A stretch of 64,000 nucleotides of DNA. Origin: Liquidambar formosana. Taxonomy: Eukaryota > Streptophyta > Magnoliopsida > Saxifragales > Altingiaceae. The notes below the pieces were generated by a model. It did not search any database. It was not told the DNA's origin and saw nothing but the letters and a program-made list of their open reading frames with translations. Positions 47,246 to 58,663 of the stretch are shown here, in pieces. Where the stretch lies: NCBI GenBank assembly GCA_039720395.1, contig CM077827.1, forward strand, positions 25,146,416 to 25,210,415, given 5' to 3'. The position numbers and the translations under genes were made by a program. Position 1 is the stretch's first letter. Each line of letters begins with the position of its first letter.

Positions 47246-50030
47246 TGTCACACCCCATTTTTGCACCACCTTACTAGGGCTCATCATTTCATGCATGTTT
47301 TTGTTTTGTTTTTGAGTCTAGTCACTTGCATTAGTTTTCTAGAGTCACAAGGACAATGGATATGAATTTTGGTTCAAATTGGAGTTGATCTTGAGGGATA
47401 ATAAGAGCTTTTGTGACTTGAGGGGCATAATCGTCTTTTAAGTCCCAAACTTTTCATTTGACCTTGGAATGATCTCCAAATTGTCAATTGGAGTTCATAT
47501 GGATGCATAAGAGGTATTTTTAGTGTCAATTTGGTAAGTCAATGGCTCGGGATTAAAATGGCTCGATGTGGTTCAAGTTGGTTAATTGACCCTTCCTTGG
47601 GTTAGCTCTAATTGACTCACAATTACCAACCAAATCTTTTCAAATTGACTTTCATTAGTCATCATTTTACCCTCAAAAGTGTTTCATGAAGTTCAATTTT
47701 GATATGGCCTGATGATGAGTTTAGTGTGGTTATTTACGGATTATCCTTGAAGAATTAGTGCGAATCACAGCATGAGATTTTTGGTTAAAATGAAAAGAAA
47801 ATTATTTTATTAAATTAGCCATTTTTATCATGACACTAACACGTGTACGTATGTGATGAGTGTGTGTACGCACATACGATACATGTGCATGCGTGTTAGC
47901 GGTCAGTCTCCCAATTTTTATAAAAGACAATTTCCTTTTCCTATTCAGATTAGAAGTCTTTTATCATTATAAAATACCTTTTGATTATTCTCCAAGGAAA
48001 CCTAGTCCAGGAAGGAAAGGGAAACTCCAGATCTCAGCTATAAATACTCTCTTAATGTCTTTAAACAAGAAAAAAGGGAAGAGGGTTTGGAGGGAGTGAA
48101 ATTCGTCATAATTCAGCAGCAGATTTTCTGAAAACCAGCAGTCGTATTTTAATCATAACTTTTTCATCCGAAGTCAGAATTTGATGAAATTGGTCTTGTT
48201 AGAAAGATAATTCAATTCTCTACAACTTTGTATTTCAAAAGCTTTGTCCAAATCCAACGTTTTCATACCCAAAAACGTGATTGAAGTTGCTGCTGCTGCA
48301 AAGTGACGAGAATCACTTTTTCTTTTCTCTTGTTCTCTTTTTGTTTTCTATTTCTTTTCAAAGTTGAGTGAGTTTTGATCTCTTTGCTGTGATACCACTT
48401 TGACAAAGAGGAGGATTCGTGTTGGTTTGATTCACTCTAAAGACCTGAGGAGCCACGAACAATTACAAACACAAGGGGAGCCACTTCCTAAGGTATTCTC
48501 CTTCTCTATTCAAGCTTAAACTAGGTTCTCATATGGGTTAGGCTTATTGCATGTTAAAGGTGACTTTTTTATCATGTATTAACACTCTAGCTAGTTAATA
48601 TACATGGAATATCTATTTTTTATCTACTGTTTAGCATGCTTTAGGGCTGTCCTTTAGGTTTTTAATGCATAGTTATGATTCTTGTGCTCCTGTTTGTCCT
48701 TGTGCTAGGATTAGTGTCATTGCATGTTAGAGTTAGGATTTTCATCATGTTATATTGTTTTAGTTAGTTAATATGCATGATTTAATTTCTGTTTAGTTTG
48801 GTTTTAGCATGATTAAAGTATGTTTTGTATGTTTTTAAGCATATTTGTGAGTTTAGGGTTTTAGAGTCATTGTTTCGTGTTTGTTTTCATATAGCATGAT
48901 AAAGTAGACTTTTTTATTTGGTTTTTCTTCGTGTTTGCTGTATATGTTTTTCATATGGAGTAAACATGATAGTTTTGCATGCATGTTAGTATGTTTTAGG
49001 GTTTTTATGCATGATATGGTTCTAGGAATATGTTAGGACTTATTATTGTTCGCTGTTTTTGCTATTGGCATGCTTAGTGGATGATTTTAGGTCATAATAC
49101 TATTCTGTCTAGATTTGCATGTTAGTGTTTTTGCATGGTTTTGAGCACTTGTAAGGGTGCAAATAGGTGTGGTATTTGTCCTATGGCAAATAGGGCTGCT
49201 TATGTCTGAAATGGCTAAATGCTTGGAGCTAATTGCGCTCAGGTAAGTGGGTGTGAAGGTGCCCCAATTCACCTTTCTTCTTAACTCATTCTCTTCTCCC
49301 TATTTAGGGTTAATTTTTAATATGATCCTATGGTTTAATTAGAGGTTTCCTTAACCAACAAAATTCTGGTTTTTATTAAAGTTTCCATTTTGTGGATTTC
49401 TTTCCTAAAATCAAACTTTCTATCATATTCAACTCTTTTGATCAAATAAGGAAACCTAGGGTTTTTAACCATAGGTTTATATTAGGTCTTAACCCTAATT
49501 CTAATCGAACTACGTGGACTTTGATCCATGTATTTCGTTGCATGGTACGTAGGCGCTCTTCGTGAGGCTCAAGTCCGTTCTAGGATCCAAGCATCCTAGG
49601 TTTATTTATGTTTTCTTTTCTTCTTTTTATTTTCTGTTTTTATTTGCTTATTATGCGTGGATGGATGAATGAAATATATGATATGCATGCAATTCTTGTG
49701 ATGATATATTTGCTGATTTTTGTATGGAAAGACTTTAATTTAGCCCAAATGAACTGAGAGACCGAAAGGGTGACATGGGTGCCTATAGGCTTTGCTTAGA
49801 ACCTTCCCATGTCATAACTTAGCCTCCGAATCCCCGATTTCTTTGGTTTTCAAAAGATTGGTTTTTGCCTTTCCTTTTTTATGGAGTCATTCAAATTGTT
49901 TTCCTAAAACAAACTATTTTTAGGGTTTTCCTTATTTCCTTTAAAAAATAAGGTGGCGACTCCTTTCCTTTTTCTTTTTCAAACCCACTTTCTTTTCAAT
50001 CCCTCGTGGGCCCAATTTCCGGGGTTCACA
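47246..50030 (+). mobile_element. 3' LTR of E2
   Basis: 2785 bp, nearly identical to the 5' LTR. It is followed by the CTACC target duplication and the resumed E1 protease sequence. TATA box at 48039-48046. Confidence 0.95.
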
Positions 50031-50035
50031 CTACC

Positions 50036-50121
50036 GTGCCATTCCTGAATTGGTACCTTGAATGTGGTGTCATTGCAGAGATCCATGAAGAAGAAGACCT
50101 TGGCCTACGTGATAGCAGCTT
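50036..50121 (+). CDS. E1 protease exon tail after the E2 insertion
   Basis: It continues the E1 protease frame (PFLNWYLECGVIAEIHEEED) up to the splice donor, and matches E2 39630-39716. It is about 28 codons long; the duplicated CTACC precedes it. Confidence 0.85.
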
Positions 50122-50292
50122 GTAGGTGTCTTAGTTTAGTAATATTTCCCTAATTCAATAAGATATATCTACTTTACTCACTTTGTGGAGTCATAGTATT
50201 GATACAGATTTGTTTGTTTTCCTTCTTTCTTTTGTGTGTCATTCCCATTATTCCTAGTCAATAAAGTGTGCTTTCTTTCTCTATATATGCAG
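50122..50292 (+). other. Predicted intron between protease and reverse transcriptase (E1)
   Basis: 171 nt, GTAGGT to the acceptor in tatatatgcag, identical in layout to E2. The stop codon TAG (50123-50125) lies inside it and would be removed. With a length divisible by three, spliced and unspliced RNA stay in one frame and differ only by the stop. Confidence 0.8.
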
Positions 50293-50311
50293 TGTCTCTT
50301 TTCCCTCCTCT

Positions 50312-53300
50312 ATGGATATTTATGGCATGGATATAGATCCTAGGAACGATGTCCCCCCGGAGCTCGTTGAGCAAAGGAAAAGGGGCGTCACCGAACCTAA
50401 TATGGATGAATTGGAATCAATCAACTTAGGGATGAATGAATTGCCAAGAATAGTTAAAATTGGGAAAACCCTTTCCCCCGTTGAAAAAGAAAAGATGATC
50501 TCTCTCTTGAAAGCCAACATTATGGCTTTTGCATGGTCTTATGAAGACATGCCTGGCATCGACCCCGATATTGTGCAACACTATATCCCCACTAATTCCC
50601 TAAAGAAGCCGGTAAAGCAGAAACTCAGAAGATTAAAACCAGAATGGGCTCTAAAAGTAAAAGAAGAGGTAACTAAACAACTAGACGCGGGTTTCCTCCA
50701 AGTTGTGGAGTACCCCGAATGGTTGTCAAATATAGTGCCTGTGCCTAAAAAAGATGGGAAAGTAAGGATGTGTGTCGATTTCCGAGATCTCAACGCCGCG
50801 AGCCCTAAGGATGACTTCCCTTTACCCCATATCGACGTGTTGGTGGATAGTACAGTGGGACATGCACTCCTCTCCTTCATGGACGGATTCTCTGGGTATA
50901 ACCAGATAAAGATGGCGCCTCAAGACATGGAGAAAACAGCCTTTATCACGCAATGGGGAACGTACTGTTACAAGGTAATGCCTTTTGGCTTAAGAAACGC
51001 TGGGGCTACTTACCAAAGAGCAGCTACGACCTTATTGCATGATATGATCCATAAGGAAGTCGAGGTTTATGTCGATGATATGATCGTAAAGTCCGTGGAT
51101 AGAGAAGGGCATTTCAAGGCACTAGAGAAATTCCTAGAGCGAGCAAAAAAGTACAATCTCCGTCTCAACCCACAGAAGTGCGCTTTTGGTGTCACTGCAG
51201 GCAAGTTATTGGGGTTTATGATCACTCAGAGAGGTATCGAAGTGGACCCAGGGAAGATAAAAGCTATTGTGGAGATGGAGCCGCCTAGCACTGAGAAGCA
51301 GATCCGGGGTTTTCTGGGAAGAGTTCAATACATAAGCCGATTCATGGCCAACTTGACCATGGTTTGCGAACCAATCTTCAAATTGCTTAAGAAAGGTGTG
51401 CCAAAAGTATGGAACGAAGAATGCCAAGAGGCCTTTGAGACCATTAAGAGATACTTGAGCAATCCTCCAATCTTAGTTCCCCCACGACACGGTGCGCCAC
51501 TTATGTTATACTTAACGGTCACCGAAACCATGACGGGAGCTATGTTAGCTCAATATCTTGAAGGGTCTACAAAGGAAAATGCCATTTATTACTTAAGCAA
51601 GAAAATGACAGACTATGAAGTGAAGTACAATGCAATTGAAAAGGCTTGTGTGGCACTAGTATGGGCGACGCAGAAACTCCGGCACTACATGATGTCCTTC
51701 GAAGTGTTCTTGATAAGTCGCATGGACCCGTTGAAGTACCTGGTAGAAAGGCCAGTATTGTCATTCAGAACTGCTCGATGGTCAATTCTCCTCAATGAAT
51801 TCGACATTAAGTACGTGAATCAGAAGTCTATCAAGGGAAGCGTCATCGCAGACTACCTAGCTAGCTGTCCGGTGTCATCATCCGCTCCGTTCAACGATCA
51901 ATTCCCAGATGAGGACGTGCTAGAGATTGGTAGAAAAACTTGGAGAGTATACTTCGATGGGGCAGCCAATAAGAAAGGTTATGGGATAGGAGTCCTGCTG
52001 GTCTCACCCAAAGAGGCATTTACACCGTTGGCGGTCAAGTTGGGGTTCGAAGCCACTAACAACATTGCTGAATATGAGGCCTGTATCCTAGCATTGGAAG
52101 CGGCACTTGAATTGGGGATCAAAGAATTAGAAGTGTTCGGGGACTCGGCGCTAATCATTTGTCAGATAAAAGGGGAATGGAAAACTCGAGATGAGAAACT
52201 GCTACCCTACCATGCCTATCTGGAAGCTCTAACCAAGGAGTTCTCAGAGATAGAGTTCAACTACCTTTCAAGAAACAAGAACCAGTTCGCCGATGCCTTG
52301 GCGACCCTAGCATCCATGGTGGAGATACCTGAAGGGGAAAATGTGAAGCCGTTGGTAATAGAATGCCGAGACAAGCCTATGTACTGTTGTGCAATCCGAG
52401 GAGGGGAAGTGAATGATGGCCGTCCGTGGTTCCATGACATAAAGAAGTTCATTGAAGAAAGGGAGTACCCAGAAGGAGCATCTCGCATTGATAGAAAAAC
52501 CCTAAGGCGGTTGGCAAGTCACTATGTACTTTGTGGAGGAAAGCTATATCGGAGATCATACGACGGGATCCACCTGCTGTGTGTCACCGAGGAAGAAGCG
52601 AAGCATCTGATTAAAGAAATCCATGAAGGGACAGGGGCTCCGCATATGAATGGCTATATGTTAGCTAAGAAAATCATGAGGTTAGGCTATTATTGGTCTA
52701 CCATGGAAAGAGACTGCCACGCACATGTCAAGAAGTGCCACAAATGCCAACTGTTCGCCAGTGGACAACATTTGCCTTCTATGCCTTTAACGAGTATGTC
52801 ATCACCTTGGCCATTCGCGGTATGGGGGATAGATATCATCGGACAGATCAAGCCAAAGGCATCAAATGGGCATGAATACATCCTGGTCGCCATCGACTAC
52901 TTCACTAAGTGGGTGGAAGCAGCGTCCTTCAAGACCTTGAATTCCAAGAAGGTAGCACAGTTCATACAGCACAGCATCATCTATCGATATGGGGTACCGC
53001 ATGAAGTTATCTCAGACAATGGCCAGCACTTTCAGAAAGAAACCCATGAGCTCTTGCAAAAGTATGGCATAGCCCACCATCTGTCGTCACCATACCGTCC
53101 TCAGACTAATGGAGCGGTAGAAGCAGCTAACAAGAACATCAAGAAGATACTACAGAAGACTGCGAACTCACACACAGACTGGCATGAGAAGTTGCCATTG
53201 GCTCTATGGGGTTACAGAACATCAATAAGGTCATCAACAGGGGCTACCCCTTATTCTCTAGTTTATGGAATGGAGGCCGTGTTGCCAGTTGAATTGGAAG

Positions 53301-53671
53301 TTCCTTCACTAAGAGTTGCCGTGGAGAGCCAGATAACAGAAGTGGACTGGGTTAAGAGCCGCTATGATGAGTTAGCTTTGCTGGATGAAAGGCGTTTAAG
53401 GGCGCTGTATCATGTTCAGGGGTATCAACGGAGAGTTGCCAGAGCATTCAACAAGCATGTCAAAGATCGAGGTCTAAAGAAAGGGGATGTAGTGCCGAAA
53501 GAAATCAGAGCTCCAGTGTTCGATCCGCGGGGAAAATTCAAGCCAAGTTGGGGTGGGCCATACATTATCAAAGAGCTATTGCCAGCAGGGGCTGTTCGCC
53601 TCATGGATTTAGATGGAATTGAGTTCGCTCGTACAACTAATTTGGACCAATTGAAAAAATATCATGTTTGA
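50312..53671 (+). CDS. pol: E1 Pol: reverse transcriptase, two RNase H domains, integrase (intact)
   Basis: 1119 codons without a stop. Reverse transcriptase spans residues ~115-300, with MPFGLRNAGATYQR and the catalytic YVDD at 253-256. A first RNase H (~385-500) lacks the expected acidic residues (LYLTVTETMTGAML). A second, archaeal-type RNase H (~544-670) has the D-E-D-D set: YFDG (D549), NNIAEYEA, FGDSALI and ADALA (D661). The integrase zinc domain has H771 and C809-x2-C812. The catalytic core has D841, D902 and E937, the last spacing being one residue shorter than usual. The C-terminus has a GGPY motif and no chromodomain. The dual RNase H is the hallmark of the Tat lineage. The real product would be a gag-pol polyprotein joined through the upstream intron; the ATG given is only the first in this exon. 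E1 as a whole is dead because gag-protease is broken. Confidence 0.93.
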   Translation: MDIYGMDIDPRNDVPPELVEQRKRGVTEPNMDELESINLGMNELPRIVKIGKTLSPVEKEKMISLLKANIMAFAWSYEDMPGIDPDIVQHYIPTNSLKKPVKQKLRRLKPEWALKVKEEVTKQLDAGFLQVVEYPEWLSNIVPVPKKDGKVRMCVDFRDLNAASPKDDFPLPHIDVLVDSTVGHALLSFMDGFSGYNQIKMAPQDMEKTAFITQWGTYCYKVMPFGLRNAGATYQRAATTLLHDMIHKEVEVYVDDMIVKSVDREGHFKALEKFLERAKKYNLRLNPQKCAFGVTAGKLLGFMITQRGIEVDPGKIKAIVEMEPPSTEKQIRGFLGRVQYISRFMANLTMVCEPIFKLLKKGVPKVWNEECQEAFETIKRYLSNPPILVPPRHGAPLMLYLTVTETMTGAMLAQYLEGSTKENAIYYLSKKMTDYEVKYNAIEKACVALVWATQKLRHYMMSFEVFLISRMDPLKYLVERPVLSFRTARWSILLNEFDIKYVNQKSIKGSVIADYLASCPVSSSAPFNDQFPDEDVLEIGRKTWRVYFDGAANKKGYGIGVLLVSPKEAFTPLAVKLGFEATNNIAEYEACILALEAALELGIKELEVFGDSALIICQIKGEWKTRDEKLLPYHAYLEALTKEFSEIEFNYLSRNKNQFADALATLASMVEIPEGENVKPLVIECRDKPMYCCAIRGGEVNDGRPWFHDIKKFIEEREYPEGASRIDRKTLRRLASHYVLCGGKLYRRSYDGIHLLCVTEEEAKHLIKEIHEGTGAPHMNGYMLAKKIMRLGYYWSTMERDCHAHVKKCHKCQLFASGQHLPSMPLTSMSSPWPFAVWGIDIIGQIKPKASNGHEYILVAIDYFTKWVEAASFKTLNSKKVAQFIQHSIIYRYGVPHEVISDNGQHFQKETHELLQKYGIAHHLSSPYRPQTNGAVEAANKNIKKILQKTANSHTDWHEKLPLALWGYRTSIRSSTGATPYSLVYGMEAVLPVELEVPSLRVAVESQITEVDWVKSRYDELALLDERRLRALYHVQGYQRRVARAFNKHVKDRGLKKGDVVPKEIRAPVFDPRGKFKPSWGGPYIIKELLPAGAVRLMDLDGIEFARTTNLDQLKKYHV

Positions 53672-54030
53672 GGCCTGCTAGGTTGAAAACCCGTAAGGGC
53701 GGCCTAGGCAAAAGTTAAGGCATAAGAACTACGTAAGACCTGATTCTCCATTCAAAAACAAAAACAAAACAAAACAAAACAAAACAAAACAAAACAAAAA
53801 AAACAAAACAAAAACAAAACAAAAACAAAAAAAAAAAGAAGAAAAAACCATGGAGATACGTAGGCAACCCATAAAGTTACCTTGGGTGCGGTCTAAATCA
53901 AACAAGAAAATCCCAAATTTGATTTATTATTGGCAATTTATTCAAAACTAAAATTGATTGACATAGCAATTCATTGGTATTAAGTAAAAGAACTATAAAT
54001 ATGCCATAAATATCCTATTCTATTGAGTCT
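53672..54030. repeat. A-rich spacer between pol and the antisense ORF (E1)
   Basis: It contains tandem AAAAC units at about 53755-53848, then non-coding sequence nearly identical to E2. Confidence 0.7.
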
Positions 54031-55317
54031 TCAGTTTTTCTTGGGCTTCTTTGCAGCTCGCTCTTCAGCTTTCTTCTCCTCTCTTGCATGTCTTCTTTTC
54101 TTCCTCAAGTCATGTTCATAAGCTGTTGTCACTGCTTCCATAATATCTTCTCTGCAAGGTCCAAGTTCATTGTTCTTGATAAGTCCAAAAATCCTTTCTC
54201 TTCGAGTAGTCTCTCTCTCACCTAAATTGCTTTTCAACCATTCCTTATACTCGGGGCTCATTATATACGGACCATCAGTATTCGTAACTTGGGTTAGTAT
54301 CAACTTGCTAGGCCATCGGTCCTTCGCCCAAGTCACTACAGAAAGACCCGCAGGCACCACAGGATAGTCACCTTTCAAGGAAGTAGGTGTGGTTTGCATG
54401 GCGCCCATCTGACGAAGAACCCTTGAAGGCCAATAGAAGGAAGTAGACCTCAGTCCTATGAGTCTCACCATGGCGCATCCAGAAGTTCGCAGAAGCACCT
54501 GTTCACTACAGCCCCATATAAAGACAAACCACTTGATGTTCCTCCATGAAAGGGTTTGGAAGTAACCTAGCCAATCTCTCAATGAAAATTGCCCAGGCAG
54601 TTCAATGCGGCGAAGGCAGTAATGCTGGGGCTTGTATGGTGTAATGGCAACTGGTGACAAGAAATTCAGTCTTTCAAGCAACCACATCTGCAGTAGAATG
54701 GGGCTACCTCCTAAAGGAACCTTTGGGTCCTCATGAGTTTTATCCAAACCATTCAGGGTTTCAGCTAGCACCATGGGAATCAAGTTATGGCCCTTGGCAA
54801 GGAGAGGAATCAAGTCACAGATTTGAATGGGAACATGTGGAGTACCAGTGGAAATAAGGAAACGACCAATGAGGCAAAAGGCAAGAGCATGCTTAATAGG
54901 AAAGGTAAAATTCAGAATACCTTTACTATCACAAGCTAAAAAAGAGGTTGCCAATTTCATCAAGTCTACCATATGGTCCTTTACAAACGTAGAGGCATAT
55001 TGTGAGTGAATCCCAAGTAGATTGGAGAAAGAAGTAAGAAAGCTTGGGCGAGGAGTAGGGAGAATGAAAGGACCTACCGTTGAAACTCCATACAATGCAC
55101 AGAATTCCTCCATGGTTGGGCACAGTTCTTCATAGTTGAAGCGGAACATATGAACTTGAGGATCCCAAAAATATGTAGCAGCAGTCAAGAGGTTCGTTTC
55201 AAGCCTCACATGCCTCAAGGAGAGCAATGGATCCAAGCCAAAGCACTTGAACTCAGATTTTGCTTCAGCACTCATAACTCTCAAAAACCCTCCTAAAAAT
55301 TTGTCTAGAGCCTCCAT
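54031..55317 (-). CDS. E1 antisense ORF, uncharacterised Tat-lineage protein
   Basis: 428 codons, homologous along its full length to the E2 antisense ORF. I noticed about two dozen substitutions, mostly conservative, no indel except at the C-terminus (KKPKKN here) and no stop. The start MEALDKFLGGFLRVMSAEAK matches that of E2 and of the partial E3 copy at 63915. The basic tail (RKKRRHAREEKKAEERAAKK) is kept. Function unknown. Confidence 0.75.
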   Translation of the reverse strand: MEALDKFLGGFLRVMSAEAKSEFKCFGLDPLLSLRHVRLETNLLTAATYFWDPQVHMFRFNYEELCPTMEEFCALYGVSTVGPFILPTPRPSFLTSFSNLLGIHSQYASTFVKDHMVDLMKLATSFLACDSKGILNFTFPIKHALAFCLIGRFLISTGTPHVPIQICDLIPLLAKGHNLIPMVLAETLNGLDKTHEDPKVPLGGSPILLQMWLLERLNFLSPVAITPYKPQHYCLRRIELPGQFSLRDWLGYFQTLSWRNIKWFVFIWGCSEQVLLRTSGCAMVRLIGLRSTSFYWPSRVLRQMGAMQTTPTSLKGDYPVVPAGLSVVTWAKDRWPSKLILTQVTNTDGPYIMSPEYKEWLKSNLGERETTRRERIFGLIKNNELGPCREDIMEAVTTAYEHDLRKKRRHAREEKKAEERAAKKPKKN

Positions 55318-55491
55318 AATTTCTAATGAATGAATACAAGTAGGTTTAGGAACCTCTTGGATGTGTTTTTATAGGGAAAAGGTCACAAATCCAAGTTCAA
55401 ATAGGAAAAAACCCATCAGAATAGGAAGTTTCCTATTCAAAGTGGGATTTCCGCTTCGGGCTCGGGTAACCACCCAGGCCTGGGCGGCTAG
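55318..55491 (-). promoter_or_regulatory. Upstream region of the E1 antisense ORF, truncated
   Basis: It contains the minus-strand TATA box (near 55366-55373) and the first half of the GC-rich palindrome (55459-55491). The sequence stops in the centre of the palindrome (GGCGGCTAG), where E3 is inserted; in E2 the palindrome continues with CCTCCCGAGG. Confidence 0.75.
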
Positions 55492-58400
55492 TGTGGACCC
55501 CGAAAAAGGTGAGGCCCACAAGGGTTTAAAAGTCGCCAGTCTGTGGACCCAGGAAAGCGGGTTAAGGGCCTACGGGGCGGTTTTAGGTTTGAAAAAGGAA
55601 AAGGAGTCGCCACCTTATTTTTTTAAAGGAAACAAGGAAAACCCTAAAAAACAGTTTTGTTTTAGGAAAACAAAATAATGACTCCATATTTAAAAATGGA
55701 AAGGCAAATGATCTTTTGGAAACCAGAGAATTCGGGGATTCGGAGGCTAAGTTACGATATGGGAAGGTTCTAGGCAAAGCCTATAGGCACCCATATCGCC
55801 CTAAACGGTCTCTGAATTTAATTGGGCTAAATCAAAGTCTTAATCACACACAAATCAACAATTATCATCACAAGACAGCATGCATATCATTCATTCATTC
55901 ATCCATATAGTCAAGTAAATCAAAGAAAAACAGAAAAAAAGAAAGGGGGAGAGGAGAAAACCTAGGATACTTAGTATCCTAGGGCGGACTTGAACATCAC
56001 GAAGAGCGCCTACGTACCATGTATGGAAATACATGGATCAAAGTCCACGTAGTTCGAAAGGGAATAGGGTTATAACCTAATCAAGGCCTATGGTAAACCC
56101 TAAGTTTCCTTTCAAGTAAAACATGGTAAGTTTCCAAAATAAATGATTCTCAAAAGATTTTTGGTAAAATATGGAATTTTGATAAAAGATGGAAACTTTG
56201 ATTTAAAAGGTATTTTTTATTGAAAGGATACTATAGGAATCACCATATTCCCCTATTAGGAAACAACCCTAGGGGGGAGAAAGGGAAAGTTTCAAAGAAA
56301 GGAAAGAAGGGTGAATTGGGGCACCCTCATACCCTACTTACCTTAAGCAAAAGCAACCTGTCAAAGTAACCACCCTATTGCATAGGGTAATTACCTTATT
56401 TGTAAGATTTCATCTCACAATAGCCAAAATAACCACCCCACATTGGTGGGGTAGTTGCACCTGTTGTACCTGTCAAAGCACCTGCAATTTCCATGCAAAA
56501 CATACCAAAAATACCAACCAAGCAAGCTAGATTCCAAATCAAGCCATTATCGTGCCCAAACATGGGCTAACACATGCTCAAAATATCATATCAAAGACAA
56601 ATAACAGATCTGGACAGAATTGAAATAAGGCTTAAAATCAACCACAAGTCATGCAACAACATGAATCATAAGCTAACTGAAGCCCTAATTCAACCCTACA
56701 TGCAATGACATGCAAAAAACCCTAAAATCAACTACTATGAATGCAGAAAAATGTCATAGCTATCAAATATGCAGCACATATATGTCAACTATGAAGAAAA
56801 CACAAGAAAAAAACCCTAAGCTATCATGCTATATGCAACTTTCCTAATATAAGGATGAATGAAACCCTAGAATCACAATTGTGCTCAAAATCACATAAAA
56901 TAACTCTAAATCATGCAAAGCCCATCATAGACATCATGCTAATCATGCATATTAATCAATAGAAGCATCCACACATGAGAAAAATACAAGCTTGCACATG
57001 AAATATAGCTATTCTAAACATAAACTCCATTTCAGCACTAAGGAAACCCTAGAATCCCAAACATGCAGCAAATCACATGGAACATCATCCTAGCATACTA
57101 AACAGCCCATAAATATTATCCTAATCATGCATACATTCCAATGGAAGCAACAAAACACAATAAAAACATAAGCTCTAATATGCCAAAGAGTTATTTCATG
57201 CAGAAAACCATTTTAAGCATCTAAGAAACCCTAAAGTCCCAAACATGCAGTAAATCACATGGAATAACATCCTAGCATACTAAACAGCCCACAAATATGA
57301 TCCTAAACATGCATGGAAGCAACAAGACGTGATAAAAACACAAGCTTTGATATGCAATCATCCTATTCTATGCAAAAACCCTAACTTTAAAAGAGAGAAG
57401 AGGAGGAAGGGGGGAATACCTATGGTGAAGTATCCTTTTGCTGCTGTAGGGAGTCCTCCTTCTCTTGTGTACTGCTGGGAGTTCCTTCCTTCAAGCCTTC
57501 AAGCAATGCTCCAGCCCTCCTCCAAGCTTACTCTCACACTCTCTCACTCAAAGTATAGGTTAAACTACCCTAAGGATGGCTGTCATAGCCTCCAAGTCTC
57601 ACACATCCCTCACACTTCAGAATTTTCTCTCCCAGTGGCCTCCCCTATTGCTGAAGTATAAGGGGGTATTTATAGGGATTGAGGGGAAACCCTCAATGGT
57701 TGGGATTAAAACCCTAGGGATTGATCCAAGGGCTCTTAGAGGTTACCTTGGGGCTCAAGTAGGTCAAAAAGGGCTGAAATTAGGGTTAAATGGCGGCCAA
57801 AGGCGAGCAAATCCGAGAAAATAGGGTGGGAGCCGCGTCAAGGCTCAAAAAAGGAAAGTGGCTCGGGTGACCACCTGGGGCTGGGCGGCTAGCAGCCTGG
57901 GCCCAGGCGGCTAGCCGCCCAGGCCTGGGTGGTCACCCGAGGCCATGTCAGCTTCAGCCCAAATTTGACCCTTTCGGCTTCCAAATGTGTTTCAGGGTTC
58001 AATTTAACTCCGATTTTGACGAAACGAAAGCCAAAACGACCGTGTTTCGAAGGGGAATGTAATTTGAGTCACTTGAGGGCGAGAAACCCTAGCCATGGCT
58101 GCATGGTTGGGCCCTACAAAGGTAGTTAACCGCTATGCCTCACCATCGCTTAGCTTAGGTATGCACATAGGGTCGCACCGAATGCTTTCCAATTCGAAAT
58201 TCAACCTCCCTAAACACATTTGGGGATGAAATTAAGACCAATCAAGGTCAAATGAGTAGTCATAGAGTGAAAATCATGAACCAATTCGAGCTAACCCGAA
58301 GTAGGTCTTTTAGCCAACCTGAGCCTTATTGAGCCATTCTAATCCCGAACCTTCAATTCATCGAATTGAACCCACAAATACCTCAAATACAACCATATAA

Positions 58401-58648
58401 ACTCCAATTGGCAACTTGGAGATCATTTCAAGGTCAAATGGAAAGTTTGTGATCAAAAAGACGATTATGCCCCTCAAGTCACAAAAGTTCTTATTAACCC
58501 TCAAGATCAACTCCAAATCGAACCAAAATTCATACACACCATCCTTAGGACCCTAGAAACTCAATGCAAAAGACTAGACTCAAAAAGGAAACAAAAAGAC
58601 ATATGTAATGACAAACCCTAGCTAAGGTGGCAAAAATGGGGTGTGACA
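55492..58648 (-). mobile_element. 3' LTR of E3
   Basis: On the minus strand it runs from TGTCACACCCCATTTTTGCC to GGGGTCCACA, 3157 bp. It shares its ends and U5 blocks with the E1/E2 LTR but has the longer U3 seen in E0, including the GC-rich palindrome (57861-57943). TATAAATA lies at 57667-57674 (minus strand). A second 'tgtggaccc' at 55541 suggests a small duplication at the LTR end. Confidence 0.88.
57861..57943. promoter_or_regulatory. GC-rich palindrome in LTR U3 (E3)
   Basis: CTCGGGTGACCACC ... two copies of GGCGGCTAGC-type core ... GGTGGTCACCCGAGG, about 190 bp upstream of the LTR TATA box. Confidence 0.75.
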
Positions 58649-58663
58649 GAAGCCCCTCATTGG
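58649..58663 (-). other. Polypurine tract region of E3
   Basis: Minus-strand CCAATGAGGGGCTTC directly before TGTCACACCCC, identical to E2. It marks the LTR as the 3' LTR of E3. Confidence 0.65.

Larger units (their letters stand above)
32719..50030 (+). mobile_element. E2: complete Tat/Ogre-type Ty3/Gypsy element, 17.3 kb
   Basis: LTRs at 32719-35505 and 47246-50030 flank a full internal region. The 5-bp duplication CTACC is present at 32714-32718 and 50031-50035, and E1 reads straight through when E2 is removed. The LTRs differ by only some 15-20 positions that I noticed over 2.79 kb, so the insertion is recent. Order: LTR, tRNA-Arg primer site, leader, gag-protease, intron, RT/RNase H/archaeal-type RNase H/integrase, A-rich spacer, antisense ORF, hairpin-repeat 3' UTR, polypurine site, LTR. 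Three nonsense mutations make it non-autonomous now. Confidence 0.95.
24426..55491 (+). mobile_element. E1: Tat/Ogre-type Ty3/Gypsy element, interrupted three times
   Basis: E1 consists of a 5' LTR (24426-28881, itself split), primer site, leader, gag, protease (cut at 32718), protease tail from 50036, intron, pol, A-rich spacer and antisense ORF. It ends in the window at 55491, where E3 is inserted. Its 3' UTR and 3' LTR lie beyond. The tRNA-Arg primer site, the intron between protease and reverse transcriptase, the second RNase H and the antisense ORF place it in the Tat lineage, Ogre-like. Its pol ORF is complete. Confidence 0.9.
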
